NCBI GenBank assembly: GCA_900465915.1
Contig: UBKJ01000004.1
Coordinates: 144,335-208,334, forward strand
Direction of reading: 5' to 3'
DNA: 64,000 bases
From: Hyphomicrobiales bacterium
GTDB taxonomy: Bacteria; Pseudomonadota; Alphaproteobacteria; Rhizobiales; Rhizobiaceae
Shown piece by piece: positions 48,550 to 59,300 of this stretch (the stretch's first letter is position 1; each line of letters starts with the position of its first letter). The position numbers were made by a program, and so were the translations under genes. A model generated the notes under the pieces. The model saw only the letters and a program-made list of their open reading frames with translations, was not told where the DNA came from and did no database searches.

Positions 48550-49476
48550 ATGATCCTTTGTTGCGGTGAAGCCCTGATCGACATGCTGCCTCGCGAATGC
48601 ACGACCGGCGAAACGGCCTTCGCGCCCTTCCCCGGCGGCTCGGTGTTCAACACGGCCATCGCGCTGGGGCGGCTGGGCGCGCCGACCGGCTTTTTCTCCG
48701 GCCTGTCGTCGGATTTCTTCGGCGACATGCTGCGCGAGACGCTGGAGCGCTCGCATGTGGACTGCTCCTATTCGGCCGTCTCCAGCCGCCCGACCACGCT
48801 GGCCTTCGTGCGGCTGGTCGACGGCCAGGCGCGCTACGCCTTCTACGACGAGAACACGGCGCTGCGCATGCTGTCGGACGACGACGTGCCGCGCATCGGC
48901 GCGGATGTCGACGCCATGCTGTTCGGCTGCATCAGCCTGGTCTCGGAGCCCTGCGGCAGCGTCTACGAGGCGCTGATGACGCGCGAGGCGGCCAACCGCG
49001 TCATGTTCCTCGATCCCAATATCCGCTCCAATTTCATCGCCGACCGCGACCGCCACGTCGAGCGCATGCAGCGCATGATCGCGCTGGCCGACATCGTCAA
49101 ATTGTCGGACGAGGACCTCGACTGGTTCGGCGAGACCGGCAGCCACGACGAGATCGCCGCCGCCTGGCTCAAGCGCGGGCCGAAGCTGGTGGTCATCACC
49201 AAGGGCGCGCACGGCGCCGACGCCTATTCGGCGCGCGGCAAGGTCAGCGTGCCGGGCGTGCGCGTGCAGGTGGTCGACACGGTCGGCGCCGGCGACACGG
49301 TCAACGCCGGCATCCTGGCCAGCCTGCACCGGCAGGGGCTTCTGTCCAAGCAGGCCATGCTCGACCTCACCGACGACCAGATCCACGCCGCCGTGGCGCT
49401 CGGCGTGCGCGCCGCCGCCGTCACCGTGTCGCGCGCCGGGGCCAATCCGCCCTGGGCGAGCGAAATGAAGGATTGA
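48550..49476 (+). CDS. PfkB-family sugar kinase, fructokinase-like
   Basis: The 308-residue ribokinase-fold enzyme phosphorylates a sugar, probably fructose. It starts MILCCGEALIDMLPRE, has the substrate-binding FPGGSVFNTAIALGRLGA (residues 28-45), and the anion-hole and base motif DTVGAGDTVNAGIL with catalytic Asp near residue 248. Sugar identity is inferred from closeness to fructokinases; a related sugar or adenosine-like substrate cannot be ruled out. The gene stands alone between two spacers. Confidence 0.87.
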   Translation: MILCCGEALIDMLPRECTTGETAFAPFPGGSVFNTAIALGRLGAPTGFFSGLSSDFFGDMLRETLERSHVDCSYSAVSSRPTTLAFVRLVDGQARYAFYDENTALRMLSDDDVPRIGADVDAMLFGCISLVSEPCGSVYEALMTREAANRVMFLDPNIRSNFIADRDRHVERMQRMIALADIVKLSDEDLDWFGETGSHDEIAAAWLKRGPKLVVITKGAHGADAYSARGKVSVPGVRVQVVDTVGAGDTVNAGILASLHRQGLLSKQAMLDLTDDQIHAAVALGVRAAAVTVSRAGANPPWASEMKD

Positions 49477-49521
49477 CGGCGGGTCGCGGCGTGACATGAT
49501 GCGCCCGCAAAGGAGCGCGTC

Positions 49522-50133
49522 ATGAGCCTCGAATTCCTTTTGACCTCCCTCGCCATCGTCGCCTCGCCCGGAACCGGCGTTCTGGTGACGCTGGCCGCCG
49601 GCCTGTCGCGCGGCGCGCGGGCGGCCGTCGTCGCCGCCTTCGGCTGCACGCTCGGCATCGTCCCGCATATGGCGGCGGCGATCACCGGGCTCGCCGCCCT
49701 GCTGCATGCGAGCGCGACCGCCTTCCAGACCGTCAAATACGCCGGCGTCGCCTATCTCCTGTTCATGGCCTGGACGACCTTGCGCACGCAAGGCGCGCTG
49801 ACGGTCGAGACGGAAAAAGCGCCCCGCACGGACATGCAGGTCGTCCGCTCGGCCGTGCTGGTCAACTTGCTCAACCCGAAGCTGTCGATCTTCTTCCTCG
49901 CCTTCCTGCCGCAATTCGTCGGGACCGAGCCCCACGGCGCGACGGCGCGGATGGTGGAATTGTCGCTCGCCTTCATGGCCATGACCTTCGCGGTGTTCAG
50001 CCTTTACGGCGTCTTCGCCGCCGCCATGCGCCGCCATGTCGTCTCCCGCCCCGCCGTTCTCGCCTGGATGCGCCGCGGCTTCGCGGCCGCCTTCGTCGGG
50101 CTCGGCGCCAGGCTCGCCTTCACGCAGAAATAG
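49522..50133 (+). CDS. LysE/RhtB-family exporter
   Basis: The 203-residue protein has about six membrane segments and the family marks IVASPGTGVLVTLAAGLSRG (residues 12-31) and VLVNLLNPKLSIFFLAFLPQFV near residues 113-134. Members export amino acids or related metabolites. AAAGGAGCG lies before the ATG. The methyltransferase gene begins two bases after the stop, so the pair is co-transcribed. Confidence 0.9.
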   Translation: MSLEFLLTSLAIVASPGTGVLVTLAAGLSRGARAAVVAAFGCTLGIVPHMAAAITGLAALLHASATAFQTVKYAGVAYLLFMAWTTLRTQGALTVETEKAPRTDMQVVRSAVLVNLLNPKLSIFFLAFLPQFVGTEPHGATARMVELSLAFMAMTFAVFSLYGVFAAAMRRHVVSRPAVLAWMRRGFAAAFVGLGARLAFTQK

Positions 50134-50135
50134 CC

Positions 50136-50870
50136 ATGGCCCAGAACATCTACGACCGACCGGACTTCTTCGCCGCCTATAGCCGATTGCCGCGCTCCGT
50201 GCACGGCTTCGCCGGCGCGCCGGAATGGGATTTCGTGCGCGGGCTGCTGCCCGATCTCAAGGGCAAGGCGGTCGCCGATCTCGGCTGCGGCTTCGGCTGG
50301 TTCTCGCGCTTCGCCGCAGAGGCGGGCGCGGCCTCGGTGGCGGGCTTCGACCTGTCGGAGAACATGCTCACGCGCGCCCGGCGCGAGACGCAAAGCCCTG
50401 CCGTCGCCTACGAGCGCGCCGACATGGAGACGCTGGAACTGCCGGAAGGGCGCTTCGACCTCGTCTACAGTTCCCTCGCCTTCCATTACGTCGCCGATAT
50501 CGACCGGCTGTTCGCCATGATCGGCCGCGCGCTGAAACCCGGCGGCGGGCTGGTCTTCACCATGGAGCATCCGATCTTCATGGCGTCGCGAAAACCGGGC
50601 TGGATCGTCGGGCCGGACGGACAAAAACGCTGGCCGGTCGATCATTATGCTGTGGAAGGCGAGCGCAGGACCGACTGGCTGGCGGACGGCGTGGTCAAGC
50701 ATCACCGGCGGCTGGGGACGATCGTCAACGCGCTGATCGGGGCCGGCTTCGCCCTCAAAACGCTGGAGGAATGGCGGCCGACGTCCGCACAGCTCGCCGC
50801 CATGCCGGCGCTGGCCGAGGAGATGGAGCGGCCGATGCTGCTGATCGTCTCCGCCCTTCGCCCGGCTTGA
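50136..50870 (+). CDS. Class I SAM-dependent methyltransferase
   Basis: The 244-residue protein has the SAM-binding motif VADLGCGFGWFSRFAAEAGA near residue 45, GFDLSENML with the ribose-binding Asp, and the following FDLVYSSLAFHYVADIDRLF. The acceptor is unknown. It lies two bases after the LysE-type exporter gene and 60 bases before the PhzF-like gene. Confidence 0.9.
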   Translation: MAQNIYDRPDFFAAYSRLPRSVHGFAGAPEWDFVRGLLPDLKGKAVADLGCGFGWFSRFAAEAGAASVAGFDLSENMLTRARRETQSPAVAYERADMETLELPEGRFDLVYSSLAFHYVADIDRLFAMIGRALKPGGGLVFTMEHPIFMASRKPGWIVGPDGQKRWPVDHYAVEGERRTDWLADGVVKHHRRLGTIVNALIGAGFALKTLEEWRPTSAQLAAMPALAEEMERPMLLIVSALRPA

Positions 50871-50930
50871 CGCGCCACAATTCACGCTCTTTATAGAAAG
50901 CGGCGGGACTGAATCGGATAGGCGTCGAAA

Positions 50931-51779
50931 ATGGCGAGGGAGACTCCAGTGGACGTTTTGCGCATCGCGGCCTTCTCACAGGGCGACCAGGGCGGAAACC
51001 CCGCCGGCGTGGTGATCGCCGACAGGCTGCCGTCCGACGAGGAGATGCAGAAGATCGCCGCCCGCGTCGGCTTTTCCGAAACCGCCTTCGCCACGCCCGA
51101 CGACGGCCAGTGGCGGGTGCGCTATTTCGCGCCCGAGCGCGAGGTGCCCTTCTGCGGCCACGCCACCATCGCGCTGGGCGCGGCGCTGGCGATGCGCGAG
51201 GGCGACGGGCGCTTCGACCTCAAGCTCAACCATGCCGAGATCCGCGTCGAGGGGCGCAAGGACGGCGCGCTGTTCTCGGCCGCGCTGCAATCGCCCTCGA
51301 CCCGCAACCGCGCCGCCACCGAGCAGGAGGTCGGCCAGGCGCTGGGCCTGTTCGCCTATGACGCCGACGACCTCGCCCCCGGCCTGCCGCCCGCCATCAT
51401 CCATGGCGGCGCCGACCATATCGTGCTGGGGCTGCGGTCGCGCGAGAAGCTGGCGGCCATGCATTACGACCTCGCCAAGGGCCGCGTCACCATGAACCGG
51501 CAGGGCTGGACCACGATCATGCTGGTCTATTCGGAGACGCCGCAGCGTTTCCACGCCCGCAACCCCTTCGCCTCGGGCGGCGTCTACGAAGACCCGGCCA
51601 CGGGCGCGGCCGCGGCGGCGCTGGCCGCCTATCTGCGCGACATCGGCTGGCCGCATCGCGGGGCCATCGACGTGTTCCAGGGCGAGGACATGGGCAGCCC
51701 GTCGCATATCCGCGCCGAGCCGGGCGCGGTGCGCGGCGGCTCGGTGCGCGTGTCGGGCACGGCGCGGCTGATGGAATAG
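50931..51779 (+). CDS. PhzF-family isomerase-like protein
   Basis: The 282-residue protein matches the PhzF/YddE fold: GGNPAGVVIADRLPSDEEM, the conserved FAPEREVPFCGHATIALGAAL, and EDPATGAAAAALAAYL. Glu near residue 45 in VGFSETAF corresponds to the catalytic acid of PhzF. No phenazine genes are near, so it is probably one of the many family members of unknown substrate. It has an in-frame second start possible at residue 8 or so (GTG, 50949), but 50931 fits well. Confidence 0.85.
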   Translation: MARETPVDVLRIAAFSQGDQGGNPAGVVIADRLPSDEEMQKIAARVGFSETAFATPDDGQWRVRYFAPEREVPFCGHATIALGAALAMREGDGRFDLKLNHAEIRVEGRKDGALFSAALQSPSTRNRAATEQEVGQALGLFAYDADDLAPGLPPAIIHGGADHIVLGLRSREKLAAMHYDLAKGRVTMNRQGWTTIMLVYSETPQRFHARNPFASGGVYEDPATGAAAAALAAYLRDIGWPHRGAIDVFQGEDMGSPSHIRAEPGAVRGGSVRVSGTARLME

Positions 51780-51823
51780 GCGTCCGGCCGAAGCCGGGGC
51801 CGTTTCTATCCTTGTTTATCGCG

Positions 51824-53128
51824 TCAGACGGTGACGCGCTGCTCGGTGCGCTCGGCGTTGCCGAAGAATTTCAGGTAGCGCGCCACTTCCTTCGGGTCGC
51901 CGGTGGCCTTCTGTGGATTGTCCGACAGCTTCACCGCCGGGCGGCCATTGGCGTCGGTGACCTTGCAGACCAGCGAGATGGCGTTGAGGCCGGCGATGTT
52001 CTGCGGCGCGCAGCCGACGAAATCGTTGGTGAGGTTGGTGCCCCAGCCGAAGCTCATGCGCACCCGGCCCTCGAAATGGCGATAGGTCTGCTCGATGGTG
52101 CCGACGTCGAGCGCGTCGGAGAAGATCAGCAGCTTGTCGCGCGGGTCCTTGCCCTTCGACCGCCACCATTCGACGATGCGCTCGCCGCCCTCGATGGGCG
52201 GGGCGCTGTCGGGGCGGAAGCCGGTCCAGTCGGCCACCCAGTCGGGCGCGTTGCGCAGGAAGGCCGCCGTGCCGAAGGCGTCGGGCAGCACGATGAGAAG
52301 ATTGCCGCCGTAATAGCGGTTCCAGTCCTGGAGCACCCGATAGGGCGCGGAGCGCAATTCGTCGTCGCTGTTGGCGAGCGCGGCCAGCACCATCGGCAAT
52401 TCATGCGCGTTGGTGCCGAGCGCCTCGAGGTCGGTGTCCATGGCGAGCAGCACGTTGCTGGTGCCGCTCAGCGCGCCGCCGAGGCCTTCCTTCAGCGCCT
52501 CCACGCACCAGCGCTGCCAGAGGAAGGAATGGCGGCGGCGGGTGCCGAAATCGGAGATGCGCAGGTCCGGCAATTGCCGCAGCCGCTCGACCTTGCTCCA
52601 CATCTTGGCCTTGGCGCGGGCGTAGAGCACGTCGAGCGAGAAGGGGCCGAGATTCTTCATCGCCGCGCGCGAGCGCAGCTCGTTGATGATGGCGAGCGCC
52701 GGGATCTCCCACATGCTGGTGTGCGACCACAGGCCGTGGAAATGCAGCTCGTACTGGCCGTCGCGGCGGCGCAGATCGTATTCCGGCAATTGGAAATCGG
52801 CGAGCCAGGCGAGGAATTCCGGCTGGAAAATCTGCTTGCGGCCGTAGAAGGTGTTGCCGGCGAGCCAGATCATCTCCTTCTTGGAGAAGCGCAAGGAACG
52901 CGCATGGTCGAGCTGGGCGCGCAACTCGCCCTCGTCGATCTCCTCCGCCAGCCGGACCGAGCTGGTGCGGTTGATGAGCGAGAAAGTGGCGTCGACCCTG
53001 GGATAAAGGCCCCAGATCATCTGCAGCATGAGGAGCTTGTAGAAATCCGTGTCCAGCAGGCTGCGGACGATCGGGTCCAGCTTCCATGCGTGGTTGTAGA
53101 CGCGGCGCGCAATATCGGTCCTGGCCAT
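51824..53128 (-). CDS. pncB: Nicotinate phosphoribosyltransferase
   Basis: PncB joins nicotinate to PRPP in the NAD salvage pathway and uses ATP through a phosphohistidine. The 434-residue protein has [17 protein letters not shown] near residue 28, the phosphorylated-His region [13 protein letters not shown] near 195, GTSNVLLA, and [11 protein letters not shown] near the C-terminus. The start at 53128 is preferred because GGAGG lies six bases upstream; an ATG four codons earlier has no proper spacing. It follows the glucan synthase gene on the same strand across a terminator. Confidence 0.95.
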   Translation of the reverse strand: MARTDIARRVYNHAWKLDPIVRSLLDTDFYKLLMLQMIWGLYPRVDATFSLINRTSSVRLAEEIDEGELRAQLDHARSLRFSKKEMIWLAGNTFYGRKQIFQPEFLAWLADFQLPEYDLRRRDGQYELHFHGLWSHTSMWEIPALAIINELRSRAAMKNLGPFSLDVLYARAKAKMWSKVERLRQLPDLRISDFGTRRRHSFLWQRWCVEALKEGLGGALSGTSNVLLAMDTDLEALGTNAHELPMVLAALANSDDELRSAPYRVLQDWNRYYGGNLLIVLPDAFGTAAFLRNAPDWVADWTGFRPDSAPPIEGGERIVEWWRSKGKDPRDKLLIFSDALDVGTIEQTYRHFEGRVRMSFGWGTNLTNDFVGCAPQNIAGLNAISLVCKVTDANGRPAVKLSDNPQKATGDPKEVARYLKFFGNAERTEQRVTV

Positions 53129-53184
53129 GGCGGCCTCCATCCCCCTGAGGTCGCCGCCCTTGCGAAGCCGTGCGGCGGCTAAGA

Positions 53185-53210
53185 AAAAGGCGGGTTTTCA
53201 CCCGCCTTTT
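53185..53210 (-). terminator. Terminator after cyclic glucan synthase gene
   Basis: AAAAGGCGGG-TTTTCA-CCCGCCTTTT is a perfect 10-base stem with a 6-base loop, about 105 bases after the synthase stop. On the minus strand it is followed by a T run. It also separates the synthase transcript from pncB. Confidence 0.85.
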
Positions 53211-53315
53211 AGAGCATTTTGCAGCCAAATGGAAACGTTTGGCGTCGCAGCAATGCGGCGGGAGCGAAGAGAAGGAGCGCCGGTCCGATTCCGCTGGATC
53301 GGCGCCCCGGTCGTG

Positions 53316-56300
53316 TCAGTCCCGTTTGGGAAGCTCCACCACGATCGTGTGCTCGCCGTCCGGCTTGATGGGCAGGCCTTCCTCCGGATTGGCGACCTTG
53401 CGGCCGTCGAGCTTGACCGCGCGCGCATTGGCCCCGGCGGTGACGGTGACGCGGTAGAGCGCCTCGCCGAAGCGCAGCTCCAGCTCGCAGCCGTCCCAGT
53501 CCGGCGGCAGCACCGGATCGAGATGCAGCCGGTCGCCGCGCTTGGTCACGCCGAGGATGCCCTCGGTCGCCACGCGGTAGAACCAGCCGGCCGAACCCGT
53601 GTACCAGGTCCAGCCGCCCTGCGCGCGGCGCGGCTCGACGGAGTAGATGTCGGCGGCGATGACATAGGGCTCGACGCGATAGGTGTCGGGATGCTCGCCG
53701 TGGCTGACCGGGTTGATCAGCGAGAACAGCTTCCACGCCTCCGCCGCCTTGCCCATGCGGGCCAGCGCCAGGATGGCCCAGGTCGCGCCGTGGGTGTACT
53801 GGCCGCCGTTCTCGCGCACGCCGGCCGGATAGCCCTTGATGTAGCCGGGCTCCTGCGCCGTCTTGTCGAAGGGCGGCGTGAACAGGCGCAGCAGGCCGCC
53901 CTGCTCGTCCAGCAGATGCTTTTCGAGCGAGGCCATGGCCTGTTCGGCCCGCTTGGGGTCGGCCACGCCGGAGAGCACGCTCCACGACTGGGCGATGGCG
54001 TCGATCTGGCACTCGTCGCTCTCCTTGGAGCCGAGCGGCGCGCCGTTGTCGTAATAGCCGCGGCGATACCATTCGCCGTCCCAGCCGTCCTTCTCCAGCG
54101 CCGCCGTCAGGCTTTGCACATGCGCCTTCCACGCCTCGGCGCGCTTGGCGTCCTTGCGGGCTTCGGCGATGGGGATGAAGCGCTGCAGCGTGTAGGCCAT
54201 GAACCAGCCGAGCCAGACGCTCTCGCCCTCGCCCTTGGCGCCGACGAGGTTCATGCCGTCGTTCCAGTCGCCGCCGAGCATCAGCGGCAGACCGTGCTTG
54301 CCGGTGCGGGCGACGGCGAGGTCGAGCGCCAGCGCGCAATGCTCGTAGAGGCTGACCGCGTCCGACGAGACGGTCGGCTGGTAGAAGGCGTCGTGCTCTC
54401 CCTCCTCCAGCGCGCGGCCTTCGAGGAAGGGCAGCTTCTCGTCGAGGATGGCGTTATCACCAGTCGTCTCGACATAGAGCGAGGCGCCGTAGCCGAGCCA
54501 GACCACGTCGTCCGAGATCAGCGTGCGCACGCCCGCGCCGGTGGCGGGCAGCCACCAATGCTGCACGTCGCCCTCGCGGAACTGGCGCGAGGCGGCGTTG
54601 AGGATCTGCGCGCGCGCCAGCGTCGGGTCGATCAGCATCAGCGACAGCGTGTCCTGCAGCTGGTCGCGGAAGCCGAAGGCGCCGCTGGCCTGGTAGAAGG
54701 CGGCGCGGGCCCAGATGCGGCAGGCCAGCGCCTGGTAGGGCAGCCAGCCATTGACCATCAGGTCGAAGGCCGGATCGGGCGTCTTGACCTGCACGCGGCC
54801 GAAGAAGCCGTCCCACTGGCGCTTGGCGGCTTCGAGCTTGGCGGCGAAATCCGCGCCGCGCAACTCGGCCGCCAGCGCCGAGGCCTCGGCCCGGTCGCCG
54901 GCGTTGCCGATGACGAAGACGATGTCGCGGCTTTCGCCCGGACCGACCTCCACGTCGACGGCGAGCGCGGCGCAGGGGTCGCGGCCGGCCTCGACCGTCC
55001 CCGACAGCGCCTTGCCGGCCAGCACGACTTCCGGCCGGTCGACCGAGCCGGTCGCGCCGATGAACTCGCCGCGGTCGGCGGTCACCGATTGCGGCTTTTC
55101 GCTCGTGGCGAAGAAGGCCACCTGGCCGGACTTGTCGGGATGGTAGGGGTTGGCGGCGAAGAGCGCGCCCTGCGCCTCGTCCTGCGAGGGCACGATGAAG
55201 GGCACGTTCTTGGCCCGCGCATTGCCCAGCACCCATTCGACATAGCCGTAGGCGCGCAGGCGGCGGCGCGAGCGGCCGTGATTGGTGATGGTGAGCCGCG
55301 ACAGCCGCGCCGGCTTCTCCGGGTCGACGATATGGGTCAGCGCCAGTTCGAGCTCGCCGTGGCGGGCGGAGAAGGCGCTGTAGCCGTGGCCGTGGCGGGC
55401 CTCGTAGGTCGCCGCCTCGTCGCGCAGCACGCTCGCCGTGGGGGCGAAGCTGCGGCCCGTCTCGCGGTCGAGCACGTAGATCGCCTCGCCCGGACGGTTC
55501 GACACCGGATCGTTGGCCCAGGGGGTCAACTGGTAGTCGCGGCTGTTGCCGGCCCAGGTGAAGGCCGCGCCTTCCGCCGAGACGTGGAAGCCGAAGGACG
55601 GGTTGGAGACGACGTTGATCCACGGATGCGGCGTGGTGGTGCGCCCGTTGAGGCGCACGACATAGGCGCCGTCCTCGGCAAAGCCGCCATAGCCGTTCCA
55701 GAAGGCGAGATCGCTTCCGTCGGGGCGCGGACGCTCGGGCGTCGCCACCCGCACCGGCAGGCGGCGCTCCTCGCCGGCCGTGCCGCGCTCGATCACCGCC
55801 GGGCTTGCGCCCTGCGCCGGGCCGGCCTTGGCGTCGCTGCGGGCGGCGAGGTCGACGGAGATCTCCTCGTTGCGGCGCAGCTGCTCGGCCAGCGAGCCGT
55901 TCTGCGCGTGCATGACGATGCGGGCCGAGGCGAGCAGCGTGTTGTAGGTCGCCTCGCTCATCTGGTCGCGGCGCACCGCGAACACATGCGGCTGGCCGCC
56001 GCCGCGGGCGCGGAACCCTTCGACGATCCATTCGATGGCGCGCTGGGTGTCCTGCGCATAGGAGAAGGCGCGCTCGTTGACCGCCACCACGTCGACGGTG
56101 AGGCCCTTGCCGCGCCAGTATTCCTGGGCGCGCAGCACGCCGCGCAGCACGTCGAGATCGGCCTCGTTGTCGATGCGCAGCGCGAAGATCGGATAGTCGC
56201 CCGAGATCGACAGCGGCCACAGGTCCGACTGCTTGCCCAAGCCGGCCGCGATGGTGTCGGGCGGCTGGCGCAAAGCGCGCTCGGGATAGAGCAGATAGGC

Positions 56301-59300
56301 CGCGACCTTCTGGTAGTCGGCCGCCTCCGCCGGCTTGATGCCGATATGGTAGAGCTGCACCTGCGACGAGGTCCAGGACAGCGAATAGTCGCGGGCGAAG
56401 GTCTCGGGATGGCGATGGCTGGCCACCGCATGCTCGACCGCGTCGCGGCTGCCGCCGGCGAAGGTCCAGAAGACGAGGCTCACCTTCTTGTGCGCCGGCA
56501 CGCGCACGCGGGTGCGCACCGAGGCGATGGCGTCGAGCGTGCAGCCCTGCGAGCCCGTGAGCCTGGCGCCCGGCTCGAAGGCCGCGGCGTCGCGCAGCGT
56601 GCGGCCGCGGCCGATGAAGGCGCGGCGGTCGGTCTCGACCTCGATCTCGCGCATCGCGCCCGACAGGTCGGTGACGAAATGCGCCACATGGATGTCGGGG
56701 TCGGACGGCGCGCGCTTGCGCCGCTTGGCGTAGATGGTGGAGCCGTCGGCGATCTCCGTCTCGACGAACATCTTGGCGAAGGCCGGATGGGCGGCGTCGG
56801 AGGCGTTGTCGTTCAGCACCAGCTCGGCATAGGAGGTGACCTCGATCACGCGGTCGCGGGCGCTGGTGTTGATGACGTCGAGCCTGCGGCCCTCGCCGTC
56901 CGAGCCCGAGGAGACGATGACTTCCATCACCGTCTTGATGTCGCCGGCGGTCTTGTAGAACTCGACCTTGTCCTCGGTGAAGACGGTCTTGGTCTCCTCC
57001 TCCGGGTTGCGCACCGGCTCGCCGGTGGCCGACCACCAGTAGCCGCTCTCCATGTCGCGCAGGAACAGGAACGTGCCCTGCAGGTCCTCGGTGGCGTCGG
57101 CCTGGAAGCGGGTGATGTCCCAATTGTGCCAGCGGCTGTAGCCGGAGCCGTTGGCCGTGACCATCAGCGCATATTGGCCGTTGGACATCATATGGGTGGC
57201 GCGCGGGGCCTTGAAGGGCTTGTCGACGATGCGCATCGGCGCGTCGTCGAAGCCGCCGGAATCGACCCGCATCGGGTTTTCCGTCTTGGCGTAGATCATC
57301 GGAATCTCGCGCGGGGCCTTTTCCTGCAACAGGAGCTCCGCCGCCTCGATCACCGGATCGTTGTGGAAGCGGTCGCGCATGCGACCTTCAAAAATCACGT
57401 TGTTGACCGCGATGATCGACATGCCGTGGTGGTGGGCGTAGTAGTTCTTGACCACCGCGCAGGTCTCGCCCTCGCGGACGCGCGACGGGGTGAAGTCCAC
57501 CGAATCGTGGAAGCCGTAGCGGCCGAGCGCGCCGAGCTTGGCGAGCCGCTTGAGGTTGGCCACGGCCGCAGCCGGCTGGTATTGCGAGGCCAGAAGGCTC
57601 GCATAGGGCGCGATGACGGCGTTGCGCGACAGGCCGCGCTGGAGGCCCAGATTGGGTACGCCGAAATTGGAATATTGATAGTTCATGTTCGCGTCGCGGG
57701 CGTTGAAGGCCGCTTCGGAAATGCCCCAGGGCAGGCCGCGCGAGGTGGCGTAGTCGATCTGGCGCTGCACGACGAGCTTGTTGGTCTGGTCGAGAAGCGA
57801 GCCGAGCGGCTCGGTCATGACCAGCGGCGGCATCAGATATTCGAACATCGAGCCGGACCAGGAGAGCAGCGCGCCCTTCCAGCCGACCGGCACCAGCAGG
57901 CGGCCGAGCTTGAACCAATGCTCGACCGGCACGTCGCCCTTGGCGATGGCGAACAGGCTCGCCAGGCGCGCCTCGGAGGCGAGAAGGTCGTAGCAGCTCT
58001 GGTCGAGCTCGTTCTCCTGCACGCGGAAGCCGATGGAGAGCAGGCGGCGGTCCTTGTTCTCCAGGAAGCCGAACTGCATGTCGAAGGCGAGCTGGCGGGC
58101 GCGCATGGCGAGGTCGCGCAGGCGGTCGCGCTGGCCCTCGGTGTCGTGTTCGCCGACGGCGTCGTCGGTATGGGCCTGGCAGGTGTCGACCAGCAGGCGC
58201 GCCCATTCCTTGGCCTCGGCGCTCGCCACCGTCTCGACCTCGCCGTCGAGCTCGTCCATCAGGCGGACGATGTCGTTGGCGAAGAGGGTGAGGTTGATGG
58301 TGCGGAAGGAGGCGGTCTCCGGCTCGTCCTTGATCGAGATCACGGCGCGGCGGAAATTGGCGATGCGCTCCTCCAGGCGGCGGCGCAGCGGACGCAGGAT
58401 GCGGCGGTCGTCGGGAATCTGCCCGATGGTCTCCTCGAGGATGTCGTTGACGTCGAGGATGCCGTCGAGGTCGCCCTGCACGTAGACGGAGGGGGCCTCG
58501 GCCCATTCCTCCAGCGCCGAGGAGAGCGTGACGAGGTGGCCGGCGAGGTTGCCGCTGTCGACCGCCGAGACGTAGAGCGGGCGCATCGGCGTCAGCGTGT
58601 CGGTCTCGTACCAGTTGTAGAGATGGCCCTGATATTTCTCCATCTTCTCGAGCGTGGCGACGGTGGCGTCGATGCGCCGCATCGTCTCGTCGAAGCCGAT
58701 CCAGCCGAAATCGCGCGCGGCGACCACCGACAGGAGATAGACGCCGATATTGGTCGGCGAGGTGCGCCGGGCCAGGATCGGGGCCGGGTCCTCCTGGAAA
58801 TTGTCCGGCGGCAGGTGATGGTTCTCGTCATTGGCGAATTCGGCGAAATAGCGCCAGGTGCGGCGGGCGTAGCGGCGCAGGTCGGCCTTGTCGGAGGACA
58901 GCACCTCCAGCGTGTCCTGCGGCTTGGCCGAGCGGCTGACCAGCCAGGCGATCAGCGGCGAGGCGAACCAGATCACCGCGAAGGGCGCGGCGACCAGCGC
59001 CGCCGGGCTTTCGGCGGCGAGCGGCAGCGCCAGCGAGGCCACCGCGATGGCCAGCGCCGGCCACATGAGCTGGAAATAATAGAGCAGCGTGTCCGGCGAG
59101 GCCTTGGCCTGGGCGGCGGTGCGCCATTCGAGAAGGTCGCGGCGCGAGACGAACAGGCGATAGAAGGTGCGGGCGATGGCGTCGCCCATCAGGAAGGCCC
59201 AATGGGCGATGAAGGTGGTGCGCAGCGCCACGTCCGCCGTGCCCAGCGCCACGTCGGTCAGCACCGACTGCGCATGGCCCTTGAGCGAATAGTCCATGTT

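Noticed and set aside
50931-51779. A phenazine biosynthesis locus from the PhzF-like gene
   Set aside because: No other phz genes are near, and PhzF-fold proteins are widespread without phenazine production.
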